Origin: JANRLJ01 sp034437895 | Lineage (GTDB): Bacteria > Chloroflexota > Anaerolineae > Aggregatilineales > Phototrophicaceae | NCBI GenBank assembly: GCA_034437895.1 | Contig: DAOTTO010000187.1 | Span: forward strand, 1-5,905 | DNA length: 5,905 nucleotides | Direction: 5' to 3' | Shown: piece after piece, positions 1 to 5,665 of the stretch | How positions within the stretch are numbered: the first letter of the stretch is position 1 | Layout of the letters: each line of letters opens with the position of its first letter | Program-made: the position numbers and the translations under genes | Notes under the pieces: generated by a model | The model's input: only the letters and a program-made list of their open reading frames with translations | Databases searched by the model: none | Told to the model about the DNA's origin: nothing

Positions 1-8
1 CCCCCCGG

Positions 9-35
9 CTCCCTCTCCAATACTTGGAGAGGGGG
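9..35 (+). repeat. Hairpin 1 of the left repeat
   Basis: Arms 9-20 and 24-35 pair over 12 bp around a TAC loop (21-23). The core CCCTCTCCAA / TTGGAGAGGG is perfect. The one difference between the two repeat copies (T10 here, C-G in the right copy) gives a T.G wobble on this strand, so pairing is kept. No T-run follows, so it is not a standard intrinsic terminator. Confidence 0.85.
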
Positions 36-55
36 AGAAAAACGCATCTTGAAGT

Positions 56-80
56 CCCCTCTCCATGCAATGGGGAGGGG
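56..80 (+). repeat. Hairpin 2 of the left repeat
   Basis: Arms 56-66 and 70-80 form an 11-bp stem around a GCA loop (67-69). All pairs are Watson-Crick except the T62.G74 wobble. The 3' arm supplies two of the four G-tracts of the adjoining quadruplex motif, so the two structures cannot form together. Confidence 0.85.
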
Positions 81-94
81 ATTTAGGGGTGGGG
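72..94 (+). other. G-quadruplex motif in the left repeat
   Basis: Four runs of four G lie at 72-75, 77-80, 86-89 and 91-94, with loops of 1, 5 and 1 bases (A, ATTTA, T). This meets the strict definition of an intramolecular G-quadruplex motif with four-layer tracts. It is present without change in the right copy. Folding has not been shown. Confidence 0.8.
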
Positions 95-123
95 TAAATG
101 CGTGAGCGAAAGTCCTATATTGA

Positions 124-368
124 AATAAATCCCCAGACGAGTACACCGTCACCAACACGATTTCGCACATCGATGAAGAAATCGTCCTGCTGACTATTGA
201 CGGCGAAACGCTGGAAACTACCGCCGAGCATCGTTTCTATACGATTTCCGGCGAATGGGTAGATACCTGCGCCCCGGCGACCTAATCCGTAAGCTCGACG
301 GCGGCTACGGCGAAGTCGAGGGGATGCGAAAGCATAGCAAAAAAGTAGAGCGCACCTGTTTAGGTTAG
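124..368 (+). pseudogene. Hint-domain (intein/pretoxin-Hint-like) gene remnant, frameshifted
   Basis: Reading from 124, a stop-free frame gives a typical C-terminal Hint block: residues TISHIDEEIVLLTIDGETLE, then TTAEHRFYTISGEWV, which matches the family pattern DGE-ETTPEHPFY-GWV. The frame ends at a TAA at 283-285. The continuation LRPGDLIRKLDGGYGEVEGM appears in another frame from 267 and runs to a TAG at 366-368. One deleted base between about 261 and 267 explains the switch. The N-terminal Hint block with the nucleophilic Cys and the C-terminal block (usually MYNLTV-HTFFV) are absent, and a TGA lies at 121-123, so this is a relic and not an expressed protein. In Hint proteins the domain autoprocesses the chain, often next to secreted repeats or toxin modules. 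The fragment starts seven bases inside the inner edge of the left 115-bp repeat, which suggests the truncation is linked to that repeat. Family recognition is by eye but several motifs agree. Confidence 0.75.
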
Positions 369-385
369 TTCGGTGGGACGTACTT

Positions 386-1135
386 TTAAGCCAACCCGCC
401 GCCATCAACAGTGATAGCCTGTCCGGTGATGAAAGCCGCCGCGTCCGAGCAGAGGAATAACACCAGATGCGCCACATCGTCCGGCGAACCGAGTCGGTTT
501 TGAGCATTCGGAGTCGAAATTGGGGAATCGTCATTTGCGATATTGCCGGGACAAACCGCGTTCACACGGATATTGGCGGCAGCAAGTTCCCGTGCAGATT
601 GGCGCGTCAGACCGAGCAAGCCGCTTTTGCTGGCGACGTAGCCCGCACTGCCTTCGGCTAAAGTAACGTTTTGCGCGGCGATATTTATAATCACGCCGCC
701 GCCTTCATCCGCCATCACGCGCCCAATCAACTGCGTGCAGAAAAAAGCACCTGTCAGGTTGACTTCCAGGTGCCGCCGCCAGTCCCATTCATCAATTTTG
801 GCGAAGTCGCCTGCTTTATACACGCCTGCTGCGTTCACGAAAATATGAATGTGTCCGAACTCATCACGAGCTTTTTCAATCAAAGCAGAGACCTGAAACC
901 GATTGCCGACATCGCCTTGTATGCCAATGGCACGTCCGCCACCGTTGATGATTTCGTCCGCAACAGTCTCCGCCCGATCAGGATTTAAGTCGTTGACCGC
1001 CACCGCTGCGCCGCTGCGGGCTAAAGCGTGGGCAATCGCTTTGCCTACGCCTGCACCTGCGCCTGTTACGATGGCGGATTTCCCACTGAGGTCTACGTTG
1101 AAATTCAAGCCGGAATTCAAACCGAAGCTGGGCAC
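386..1135 (-). CDS. Short-chain dehydrogenase/reductase (SDR), catalytic Ser replaced
   Basis: The 249-residue protein has the length and order of a classical SDR with a Rossmann fold. The cofactor loop TGAGAGVG is at residues 24-31. D49 ends the second strand, which favours NAD(H) over NADP(H). D75-V76 binds adenine, NAAG is at 101-104, and the tetrad Asn is N126. The active site has Y166 and K170 in YVASK, and P196-G197 follows. Where the catalytic Ser normally sits, 12-13 residues before Tyr, the chain reads NIAAQN, so A153/A154 replaces it; the DNA gives GCC GCG with no ambiguity. The segment between PG and RLGSPDDVA is also shorter than usual, which suggests a small substrate lid. The chain ends in a normal VDGGGLA. 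The start is uncertain: GTG at 1135 overlaps the hydrolase by 19 bp without a clear ribosome site, while TTG at 1120 would overlap the hydrolase stop as TTGA. It is the second gene of a minus-strand pair. The substrate is unknown, and dehydrogenase activity is doubtful without Ser. Confidence 0.92.
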   Translation of the reverse strand: MPSFGLNSGLNFNVDLSGKSAIVTGAGAGVGKAIAHALARSGAAVAVNDLNPDRAETVADEIINGGGRAIGIQGDVGNRFQVSALIEKARDEFGHIHIFVNAAGVYKAGDFAKIDEWDWRRHLEVNLTGAFFCTQLIGRVMADEGGGVIINIAAQNVTLAEGSAGYVASKSGLLGLTRQSARELAAANIRVNAVCPGNIANDDSPISTPNAQNRLGSPDDVAHLVLFLCSDAAAFITGQAITVDGGGLA

Positions 1136-1830
1136 AAATTCATCAGCCAGTCCGACATGAATTGTTCTGCGCCACTGTGAAACGCCAGCATATCGCCGCG
1201 ATTCTCCAGTAAACGACGGTTGGCGTGTTGCGCGACATAAAAGGATGCACCATAGGCATAAGCGGCGTTGTGGGCTTTACTAGCATCACGGGCATAAATG
1301 CGCGGGTCTTTCCAATCGTCTGCGCCAAGAATGATCTGAATGCACGTATCGAGCGCAAGAATCGTTTTCTCGTCAAGCATATTGCCTGCCAAAATGACCC
1401 CGCGTGGACGCTGCAACCGGGCAAATAGGCCATAGCTGCTGCCGAGCATTAGGGTGCCTTCGCTTTGTGCCAAAATTACAACGGTACTTGTGTCAATTTT
1501 GGGTTGATCCAGCGCCGTCTCGTAAGCATTCACGGCATCTTGCGTGGTCGAGCCGCGTCCGCCTGCGCCGCTGCGCCCTGTACCGCGTTTATCCCAACGA
1601 AAAACAGCATAACCACTCTTGAGGGCGGTTTGGGCATAATGGGTGTAGGCATCGCGGGTATTACAACCAGAATGGGGAAGGATGAAGAGGAGTGGGTAAA
1701 CCCCGTCGCGTTTGGGTGGGGCAGCAGGATAATCAATTTCGCCTGCTAAGGCCACGCCATCACCAGCGAAAACCAGTTCTCGTCCAAAAACAGCTTCTCG
1801 CCTAATCTCCAATACAGTATTTGTTGCCAT
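1117..1830 (-). CDS. Alpha/beta hydrolase, dienelactone hydrolase/esterase-like
   Basis: The protein has 237 residues and no signal peptide, so it is probably cytoplasmic. The oxyanion region is LPHSGCNTRD (51-60). WDKRGTGRS (79-87) is the usual D-RG-G-S turn. The nucleophile elbow is AQSEGT with S123, so the first Gly of GxSxG is Ala. The likely acid is D172 in GADDWKDP, and the likely His is H202 in AQHANRRLL. Little sequence separates the sixth strand (GVILAGN, 144-150) from the acid strand, so there is no sizeable lid domain. The family hydrolyses esters, lactones or thioesters; the substrate cannot be read from the sequence. The ATG at 1830 is supported by GAGGGA five bases upstream and by a TATAAT promoter about 85 bases upstream. 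It is the first gene of a two-gene operon, and its last codons overlap the start of the SDR gene, which suggests coupled expression and perhaps successive steps on one compound. Confidence 0.9.
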   Translation of the reverse strand: MATNTVLEIRREAVFGRELVFAGDGVALAGEIDYPAAPPKRDGVYPLLFILPHSGCNTRDAYTHYAQTALKSGYAVFRWDKRGTGRSGAGGRGSTTQDAVNAYETALDQPKIDTSTVVILAQSEGTLMLGSSYGLFARLQRPRGVILAGNMLDEKTILALDTCIQIILGADDWKDPRIYARDASKAHNAAYAYGASFYVAQHANRRLLENRGDMLAFHSGAEQFMSDWLMNLCPASV

Positions 1831-1835
1831 AGGTA

Positions 1836-1841
1836 TCCCTC
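1836..1841 (-). promoter_or_regulatory. Ribosome binding site of the hydrolase gene
   Basis: On the minus strand GAGGGA stands five bases before the ATG at 1830. It contains the GAGG core of the Shine-Dalgarno sequence and supports that start. Confidence 0.65.
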
Positions 1842-1914
1842 AATTCGGCTAAAATGGAAAGCACAAACAATGTATTTTTGAATCTTTAAGAGGTTTTTTT
1901 ACATTCTTTTAATC

Positions 1915-1943
1915 ATTATAGCGCAATGTTTGGCTTTTGTAAG
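1915..1943 (-). promoter_or_regulatory. Sigma-70-type promoter for the hydrolase-SDR operon
   Basis: On the minus strand a perfect TATAAT lies at 1920-1915, and CTTACA (4 of 6 matches to TTGACA) lies at 1943-1938, with a 17-bp spacer. Transcription would start near 1908, giving a leader of roughly 78 bases before the hydrolase ATG. The orientation fits the two minus-strand genes. Not shown experimentally. Confidence 0.6.
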
Positions 1944-1980
1944 TATTTTTTGCGTTAATCTGGGGAAAATTTACTTATGC

Positions 1981-2017
1981 TTTGACAATGCTTAACCATT
2001 CAGATTATTTTGTCAAA
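1981..2017. promoter_or_regulatory. Inverted repeat spanning the kinase promoter, possible operator
   Basis: TTTGACAA at 1981-1988 and its exact reverse complement TTGTCAAA at 2010-2017 are separated by 21 bases. Arm centres are 29 bp apart, close to three helical turns. The left arm contains the -35 hexamer and the right arm lies at the predicted transcription start, so a dimeric regulator bound here would block the promoter. An 8-bp match in AT-rich DNA could still be chance. Confidence 0.4.
1982..2011 (+). promoter_or_regulatory. Sigma-70-type promoter for the kinase-lipoprotein operon
   Basis: A perfect TTGACA at 1982-1987 is followed after 18 bp by TATTTT at 2006-2011, which matches TATAAT at four positions. 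The predicted start near 2018 leaves a leader of about 150 bases before the GTG codon. The -35 is strong and the -10 is weak, a common pattern for promoters that need an activator. Confidence 0.5.
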
Positions 2018-2157
2018 TCTTCTTTTAAACCCTCAATTTATGAATCCGCAAACAAGCATATCATGAGAGGATACGCTAAAATTTCGCAAGGTCTAATCCA
2101 AACAGTTGTTATTTGGCGTTAGATAGATGAGAATCAAATTCACAAAGATCTTGAACC

Positions 2158-2162
2158 GGAGA
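2158..2162 (+). promoter_or_regulatory. Ribosome binding site deciding the kinase GTG start
   Basis: GGAGA stands upstream of GTG at 2169-2171, with seven bases between GGAG and the start codon. This good spacing, and the fact that the kinase domain begins about ten residues later as usual, decides for GTG as the start. Confidence 0.75.
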
Positions 2163-2168
2163 TAAAAC

Positions 2169-4313
2169 GTGTCTAACTCCTTAGTCGGACGGACGCTTGG
2201 TAATTACAAAGTACTCGATCTACTCGGACGTGGTGGCATGGCATCCGTTTATTTGGGCTATCAAGACGCGGTTGATCGGCGCGTGGCGATCAAAGTGCTA
2301 CCGCCGCATCCCGGCCTTGATCCACAATTTCCTGACCGTTTCCGTAATGAAGCACGTACTATTGCCCGTCTGCAACATCCCCACATCCTCCCACTGTATG
2401 ATTATGGCAGCGAGGACGACATCCTTTATTTGGTGATGGCCTATATCGAAGGCGGCACATTGGCGGATCGGGTGATTGATGGGCCGCTGCCCTTGCGCGA
2501 TATTGAACGAATGCTCCGCGAAATCGCCTCCGCGCTGGATTACGCCCACCGCCAAGGCGTGATTCATCGTGACATTAAACCCGCCAATATCCTGCTTGAT
2601 ACTGAAGGTCATGCGCTGCTGGGGGATTTCGGAATTGCCAAAATCGCGGGTGGGGCGAACCTGACCGGTACCGGGGTGGTGGGTACACCAGCTTATATGC
2701 CGCCGGAACAAGCACGCGGCGGCGAAATTGATGCCCGTGCCGATATTTATTCGCTCGGTGTCGTCGTCTATCAGATGCTTTGCGGTCAGCCGCCCTATCA
2801 AGCCGATACCCTCATGCAAGTACTCCTCAAAGTGATGGAAGAACAACCGCCGGACATCATGACGCTGGTCAAAGGTCTACCGCCGGAAGTCAGCGATGTG
2901 ATAAACAAAGTTTTGGCGAAAGACCCGGATGCGCGTTATCAAACGGCAGCGGCCTTCGCGGAAGCCTTCAGCCGAGCGATCCGCAGCGGGGGCAACGACC
3001 TGCCGATGATTCAATCTCTGCCTGCGCTTGTCGATTCCGGCGCGACTGCCCATCTGGTTCCGGCGGCCTCGTCCAGGATTTCGTCTAAGGTTTCGCCTGT
3101 TAGAACCGTGAATATATCCACCCAAACCGAGCAACCACAGACCATTATCGTCCATCAGGGGATAAGCCCTATTCTGCTCTTAGGCGGGTTTGCCTTAATC
3201 GCAGTGGTGCTGGTGATCGCGGTGATCTTGGTCTTGAGCAATCGGGATGACACGCCAAATCAGGTATTGTTTGTGCCACCCATCGGCTTGGAGACTTTTA
3301 TTCCTGATGGCACCCTTCCGGCAATCACCATCAACGGCACAGTGATTGGCGAAGCGGTTGCGGCTTTAGTACCTACTGAAGCGGCTCTACCGACCTTCGG
3401 CAGACTCACGTATGGCACGAGCGCCGCCCCCGGCGACACCGCCAGCTTGCAAGTGAGCGATTTAGACCCGCTGGGGGCAGGAAAAGTTTACGCGGCATGG
3501 CTGATGAATACACAAAACGGCGAGGTTTGGTCGGTTGGTGAAGTGCCGATTGATTCACTCGGCACGGGAACGCTTACCAAAACTGATAGTGAGGGGCGGC
3601 TTCTGCCGACGATTTATAATGTCGTCGCTATCTCAGTCGAACCCGCAGGCGAAATTGGGGATGCACCCACCGATATCCGTTATCAAGGAAGTGTTCCTAC
3701 AGAAGTTATGACTCTTCTTTCGCAAATGCTGGTGGCTTCCGACGAGGGCTTTGAGGGCGGCAGTTTGTTGGCTGGCGCGATCTCCGAGGCCGAAGTTGCC
3801 GAGCAGCACGCTGGATTAGCGGCGCGGGCGACCAATGTCGGCGGCTTGCACACCCATGCCGAGCATACCATCAATATTTTACGTGGTGAGCGTGTCGATT
3901 ATGATGGCGAAGGCGGCGGACAAAATCCTGGGCGCGGGGTCGGCGTTTACACCTTTTTACAGCGTATCGAAACGTTGCTGGATGTCGCCATTAATGCGGC
4001 GGATACGAATCGTCAATTACAGAGCAGCGGCGAATATATCCGCGTTTGTTTGACCAATACCCGTCAACGTGCCGATGCTATGATCGTGCTAGAAGAACAA
4101 CTGCTCGCCGCGCAGGATGTCGCCTCGGTGCAAGCACAGGCTGCCGAATCGTCGCAAATTTCGGCAGGCATGATCGACGGAATTGACCTTAATGAAAATG
4201 GCGCGGTGGAACCCTTCGAGGGCGAATGTGGTTTAGAGCAAATTCATACTTTTGGTTTGATTATCGCCAGCTTGGATATTACTGCGCTCCCAGCATCAGC
4301 AGGAAATCGATAA
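2169..4313 (+). CDS. Transmembrane Ser/Thr protein kinase (PknB-type) with RskA-like extracytoplasmic region
   Basis: The 714-residue protein has three parts. Residues 13 to about 270 are a complete Hanks-type kinase: glycine loop GRGGMASV (20-27), Lys42, helix-C Glu61, HRDIKPAN with catalytic D135 and N140, DFG at 153-155, and an activation segment with several Thr ending in PPE (178-180). All catalytic residues are present. A Ser/Thr-rich linker leads to one membrane segment at about 335-356 (LLLGGFALIAVVLVIAVILV), which puts the kinase in the cytoplasm and about 355 residues outside. Residues about 440-509 (YAAWLM, then GEVWSVGEVPID, ISVEPAGE, YQGSVP) resemble the C-terminal domain of RskA-type anti-sigma factors. 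The remainder has HTHAEH at 561-566, a DYDGEGGGQNPG turn at 577-588 and an EF-hand-like loop DLNENGAVEPFE at 673-684. No PASTA repeats are present, so this is not a cell-wall PknB in the strict sense. Start is GTG. The stop overlaps the next start as TAATG, so a lipoprotein is translated from the same mRNA. The ligand and the phosphorylation targets are unknown. Confidence 0.95.
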   Translation: MSNSLVGRTLGNYKVLDLLGRGGMASVYLGYQDAVDRRVAIKVLPPHPGLDPQFPDRFRNEARTIARLQHPHILPLYDYGSEDDILYLVMAYIEGGTLADRVIDGPLPLRDIERMLREIASALDYAHRQGVIHRDIKPANILLDTEGHALLGDFGIAKIAGGANLTGTGVVGTPAYMPPEQARGGEIDARADIYSLGVVVYQMLCGQPPYQADTLMQVLLKVMEEQPPDIMTLVKGLPPEVSDVINKVLAKDPDARYQTAAAFAEAFSRAIRSGGNDLPMIQSLPALVDSGATAHLVPAASSRISSKVSPVRTVNISTQTEQPQTIIVHQGISPILLLGGFALIAVVLVIAVILVLSNRDDTPNQVLFVPPIGLETFIPDGTLPAITINGTVIGEAVAALVPTEAALPTFGRLTYGTSAAPGDTASLQVSDLDPLGAGKVYAAWLMNTQNGEVWSVGEVPIDSLGTGTLTKTDSEGRLLPTIYNVVAISVEPAGEIGDAPTDIRYQGSVPTEVMTLLSQMLVASDEGFEGGSLLAGAISEAEVAEQHAGLAARATNVGGLHTHAEHTINILRGERVDYDGEGGGQNPGRGVGVYTFLQRIETLLDVAINAADTNRQLQSSGEYIRVCLTNTRQRADAMIVLEEQLLAAQDVASVQAQAAESSQISAGMIDGIDLNENGAVEPFEGECGLEQIHTFGLIIASLDITALPASAGNR
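4301..4305 (+). promoter_or_regulatory. Ribosome binding site deciding the lipoprotein start
   Basis: AGGAA lies seven bases before ATG at 4313-4315, inside the last kinase codons. It selects this ATG over an in-frame ATG at 4226, which would put 29 unrelated residues before the lipoprotein signal peptide and overlap the kinase by 88 bp. Confidence 0.75.
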
Positions 4314-5515
4314 TGCAGACTTTTAAAACATCTTTATGTCTGGCCTTATTTTTGCTGCTTGCCGCATGTGGTTCAACGCCGGATGCCCCTCCTACCACAC
4401 CTGCACCTACCGAGCGCACCGTCCCCACACTACCGCCGCCGCCCACATGGATGGAAGCGACCACCCCCCTCACGTTAGACAATATCGCCCAAGCCAGAGA
4501 GTTGGGCCGGCTCGACCCGCCCGGCACCCTCAGCACTGTGTTTAGGCATGACTTTTCGCCGGATTCGGGGCGTTTGGCGGGTTTAAACAATGAACTGCTG
4601 CTGGCGTGGGATTTGATTACAGGCCGTTTGGTATTTAGTATCCCGCGCCAAAATGCCGTTCAAGCCTATTATTCGTCGGATAAAACCGAACTGTACACCA
4701 TCAACGATCAAGGCTTGACGCTGATTTATGATGCGGAAGCCGGAACCGTCAAAAATTCTTTCCAAGGCCACGAAAGTTATGCCAGCCTCTCAGCTTACTA
4801 TGATGATGCTGATCTGTTGGCGTTAGGTGGGGTGAACGGCGAGGTCAAAGTTTGGGATACCTTCGCCCGTCAGTCGCTCGTCACGCTGCAAACCGAAGGC
4901 GGCGATGTGACCGCTTTAGCTTTTTCGCCCGATGGCGAGTCTTTAGCCACCGCCACATCCGGCGGCAAAGTGCAGCTTTGGGATTGGCGCAACCGCCAAG
5001 CGCTGGCGACCTTTACCCAAGCTGAAGGCGCGTATGCGGTGCGTCTGGCATTCTCGCCCGATGGCAGCCAACTTACCGCAGGCGAATATGCTGCGCTCAG
5101 TGTTTATTCGACGACGGAGCAAACGCTGCTTTATGATCTTGCTACAGGGGAAAATGGCACAACTGACGTGTTGATGTATTCGCCGGATGGACGGTTTCTC
5201 GTCAACGGCGGCCTGATCCCTAATATGCTGATCTGGGACACAGCAACAGGCGATCTCGTGGCGCAGCTTCCCGACGTGGGCGGAGACCGTATTTCGGCGG
5301 CTTTTTCGCCGGATGGCAATATGCTGGTCACGGCGCGTTTGGATGGGGCGGTCTCGCTTTGGAACATCGCCGACGCGACTCAACAAAGCATCCCCAGCGG
5401 GACTTTCGACATCGGCGCGGATCGCATTCTGTACGTCGATTGGTCGGTGGATGGCTTCCTTCTCACATTTTTTGACGCGACAGGCCCGATTTATGTTTGG
5501 GGCATCGCTCCTTAG
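4313..5515 (+). CDS. WD40 beta-propeller lipoprotein
   Basis: The 400-residue protein starts with a lipoprotein signal peptide: basic K5, hydrophobic LALFLLL, and the lipobox LAAC with the acylated Cys at residue 19. A Pro/Thr-rich tether follows (about 22-47). The rest is a WD40 propeller. FSPDG-type turns recur (FSPDS, FSPDG three times, YSPDG, and a divergent WSVDG). Strand ends of WD type are LAWD (97-100), LIYD, KVWD (near 180), QLWD (near 222), SVYS, LIWD, SLWN (near 349) and YVWG (near 395). That is eight endings in about 350 residues, so an eight-unit propeller is possible, although seven with a closing strand is the common form. The propeller should be exposed on the outer face of the membrane and act as a protein-binding platform. 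It overlaps the kinase stop by one base (TAATG) and has its own AGGAA site, so the two are coupled. A partner or sensor role beside the kinase's outer domain is a reasonable inference. No catalytic motif is seen. Confidence 0.92.
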   Translation: MQTFKTSLCLALFLLLAACGSTPDAPPTTPAPTERTVPTLPPPPTWMEATTPLTLDNIAQARELGRLDPPGTLSTVFRHDFSPDSGRLAGLNNELLLAWDLITGRLVFSIPRQNAVQAYYSSDKTELYTINDQGLTLIYDAEAGTVKNSFQGHESYASLSAYYDDADLLALGGVNGEVKVWDTFARQSLVTLQTEGGDVTALAFSPDGESLATATSGGKVQLWDWRNRQALATFTQAEGAYAVRLAFSPDGSQLTAGEYAALSVYSTTEQTLLYDLATGENGTTDVLMYSPDGRFLVNGGLIPNMLIWDTATGDLVAQLPDVGGDRISAAFSPDGNMLVTARLDGAVSLWNIADATQQSIPSGTFDIGADRILYVDWSVDGFLLTFFDATGPIYVWGIAP

Positions 5516-5538
5516 TATTTTTAGCACAGAAGATTAGA

Positions 5539-5572
5539 CGCAAAGGCGCAGAGAACGCAAAGTTCCGCAAAG
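5539..5572 (+). repeat. Four CGCARAG heptamers in loose tandem
   Basis: CGCAAAG occurs at 5539-5545, CGCAGAG at 5547-5553, CGCAAAG at 5556-5562 and CGCAAAG at 5566-5572. The periods are 8, 9 and 10 bases. Similar CGCAAAGG-type strings are known as dispersed intergenic repeats in several bacterial phyla; their role is unclear. Confidence 0.7.
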
Positions 5573-5665
5573 AAATTGAAAGTACACCAAGCGCATTATT
5601 CTTGGCGCTCTCGGCAGCTTAGTAAGTTTAGGTTAAAGTGCAAAATTTAAGAAAAAGAGATGTGC

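Larger units (their letters stand above)
3..117 (+). repeat. Terminal inverted repeat, left copy (115 bp, MITE/REP-like)
   Basis: This segment is the reverse complement of 5791-5905 with one mismatch (T at 10 against the complement of G at 5898). Homology stops after 117, where only three of the next four bases agree, and it runs to the last base of the window on the right. The unit contains two tandem hairpins (9-35 and 56-80) and a G-rich segment, but no open frame and no transposase. Compact structured non-coding repeats of this kind are common between genes in Chloroflexota and resemble MITE or REP elements; that assignment is inference. Target-site duplications cannot be tested because the outer flanks lie outside the window. 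Confidence 0.93.
1831..2168. promoter_or_regulatory. Divergent intergenic control region
   Basis: This 338-bp AT-rich stretch separates the minus-strand hydrolase operon from the plus-strand kinase operon. It has no convincing open frame. It holds a minus-strand promoter near 1915-1943, a plus-strand promoter near 1982-2011 inside an 8-bp-arm inverted repeat, and ribosome sites at both ends. A TAAAAT at 2077-2082 could be another -10 for the kinase but has no recognisable -35. The kinase leader would be about 150 bases; I see no riboswitch or terminator hairpin in it. Confidence 0.7.

Noticed and set aside
9..80. Intrinsic terminators formed by the repeat hairpins
   Set aside because: The stems are strong but no T-run follows directly on either strand, so the standard terminator form is not met; Rho-dependent or other effects cannot be judged.
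124..368. Active intein or toxin module
   Set aside because: The N-terminal splicing block and any toxin domain are absent and the frame is broken, so it can only be a relic.
115..534. Open frame of 139 codons on the minus strand over the Hint relic and the SDR end
   Set aside because: It is rich in Arg and Ser with no recognisable domain, and it overlaps both the Hint motifs on the other strand and the well-supported SDR C-terminus in another frame.
2298..2846. Open frame of 182 codons on the minus strand inside the kinase gene
   Set aside because: It lies opposite the conserved kinase catalytic core, has no ribosome site or family resemblance, and is explained by codon bias of the real gene.
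4226..4312. Longer N-terminus for the WD40 protein starting at 4226
   Set aside because: It would add 29 residues before a clear lipoprotein signal peptide and overlap the kinase by 88 bp; ATG at 4313 has its own AGGAA site.
4943..5527. Open frame of 194 codons on the minus strand inside the WD40 gene
   Set aside because: It is the antisense of the propeller repeats, is very basic in composition and has no family motifs.
5539..5572. CRISPR array
   Set aside because: Repeat units are seven bases with one to three bases between them; there are no spacers of protospacer length and no cas genes.
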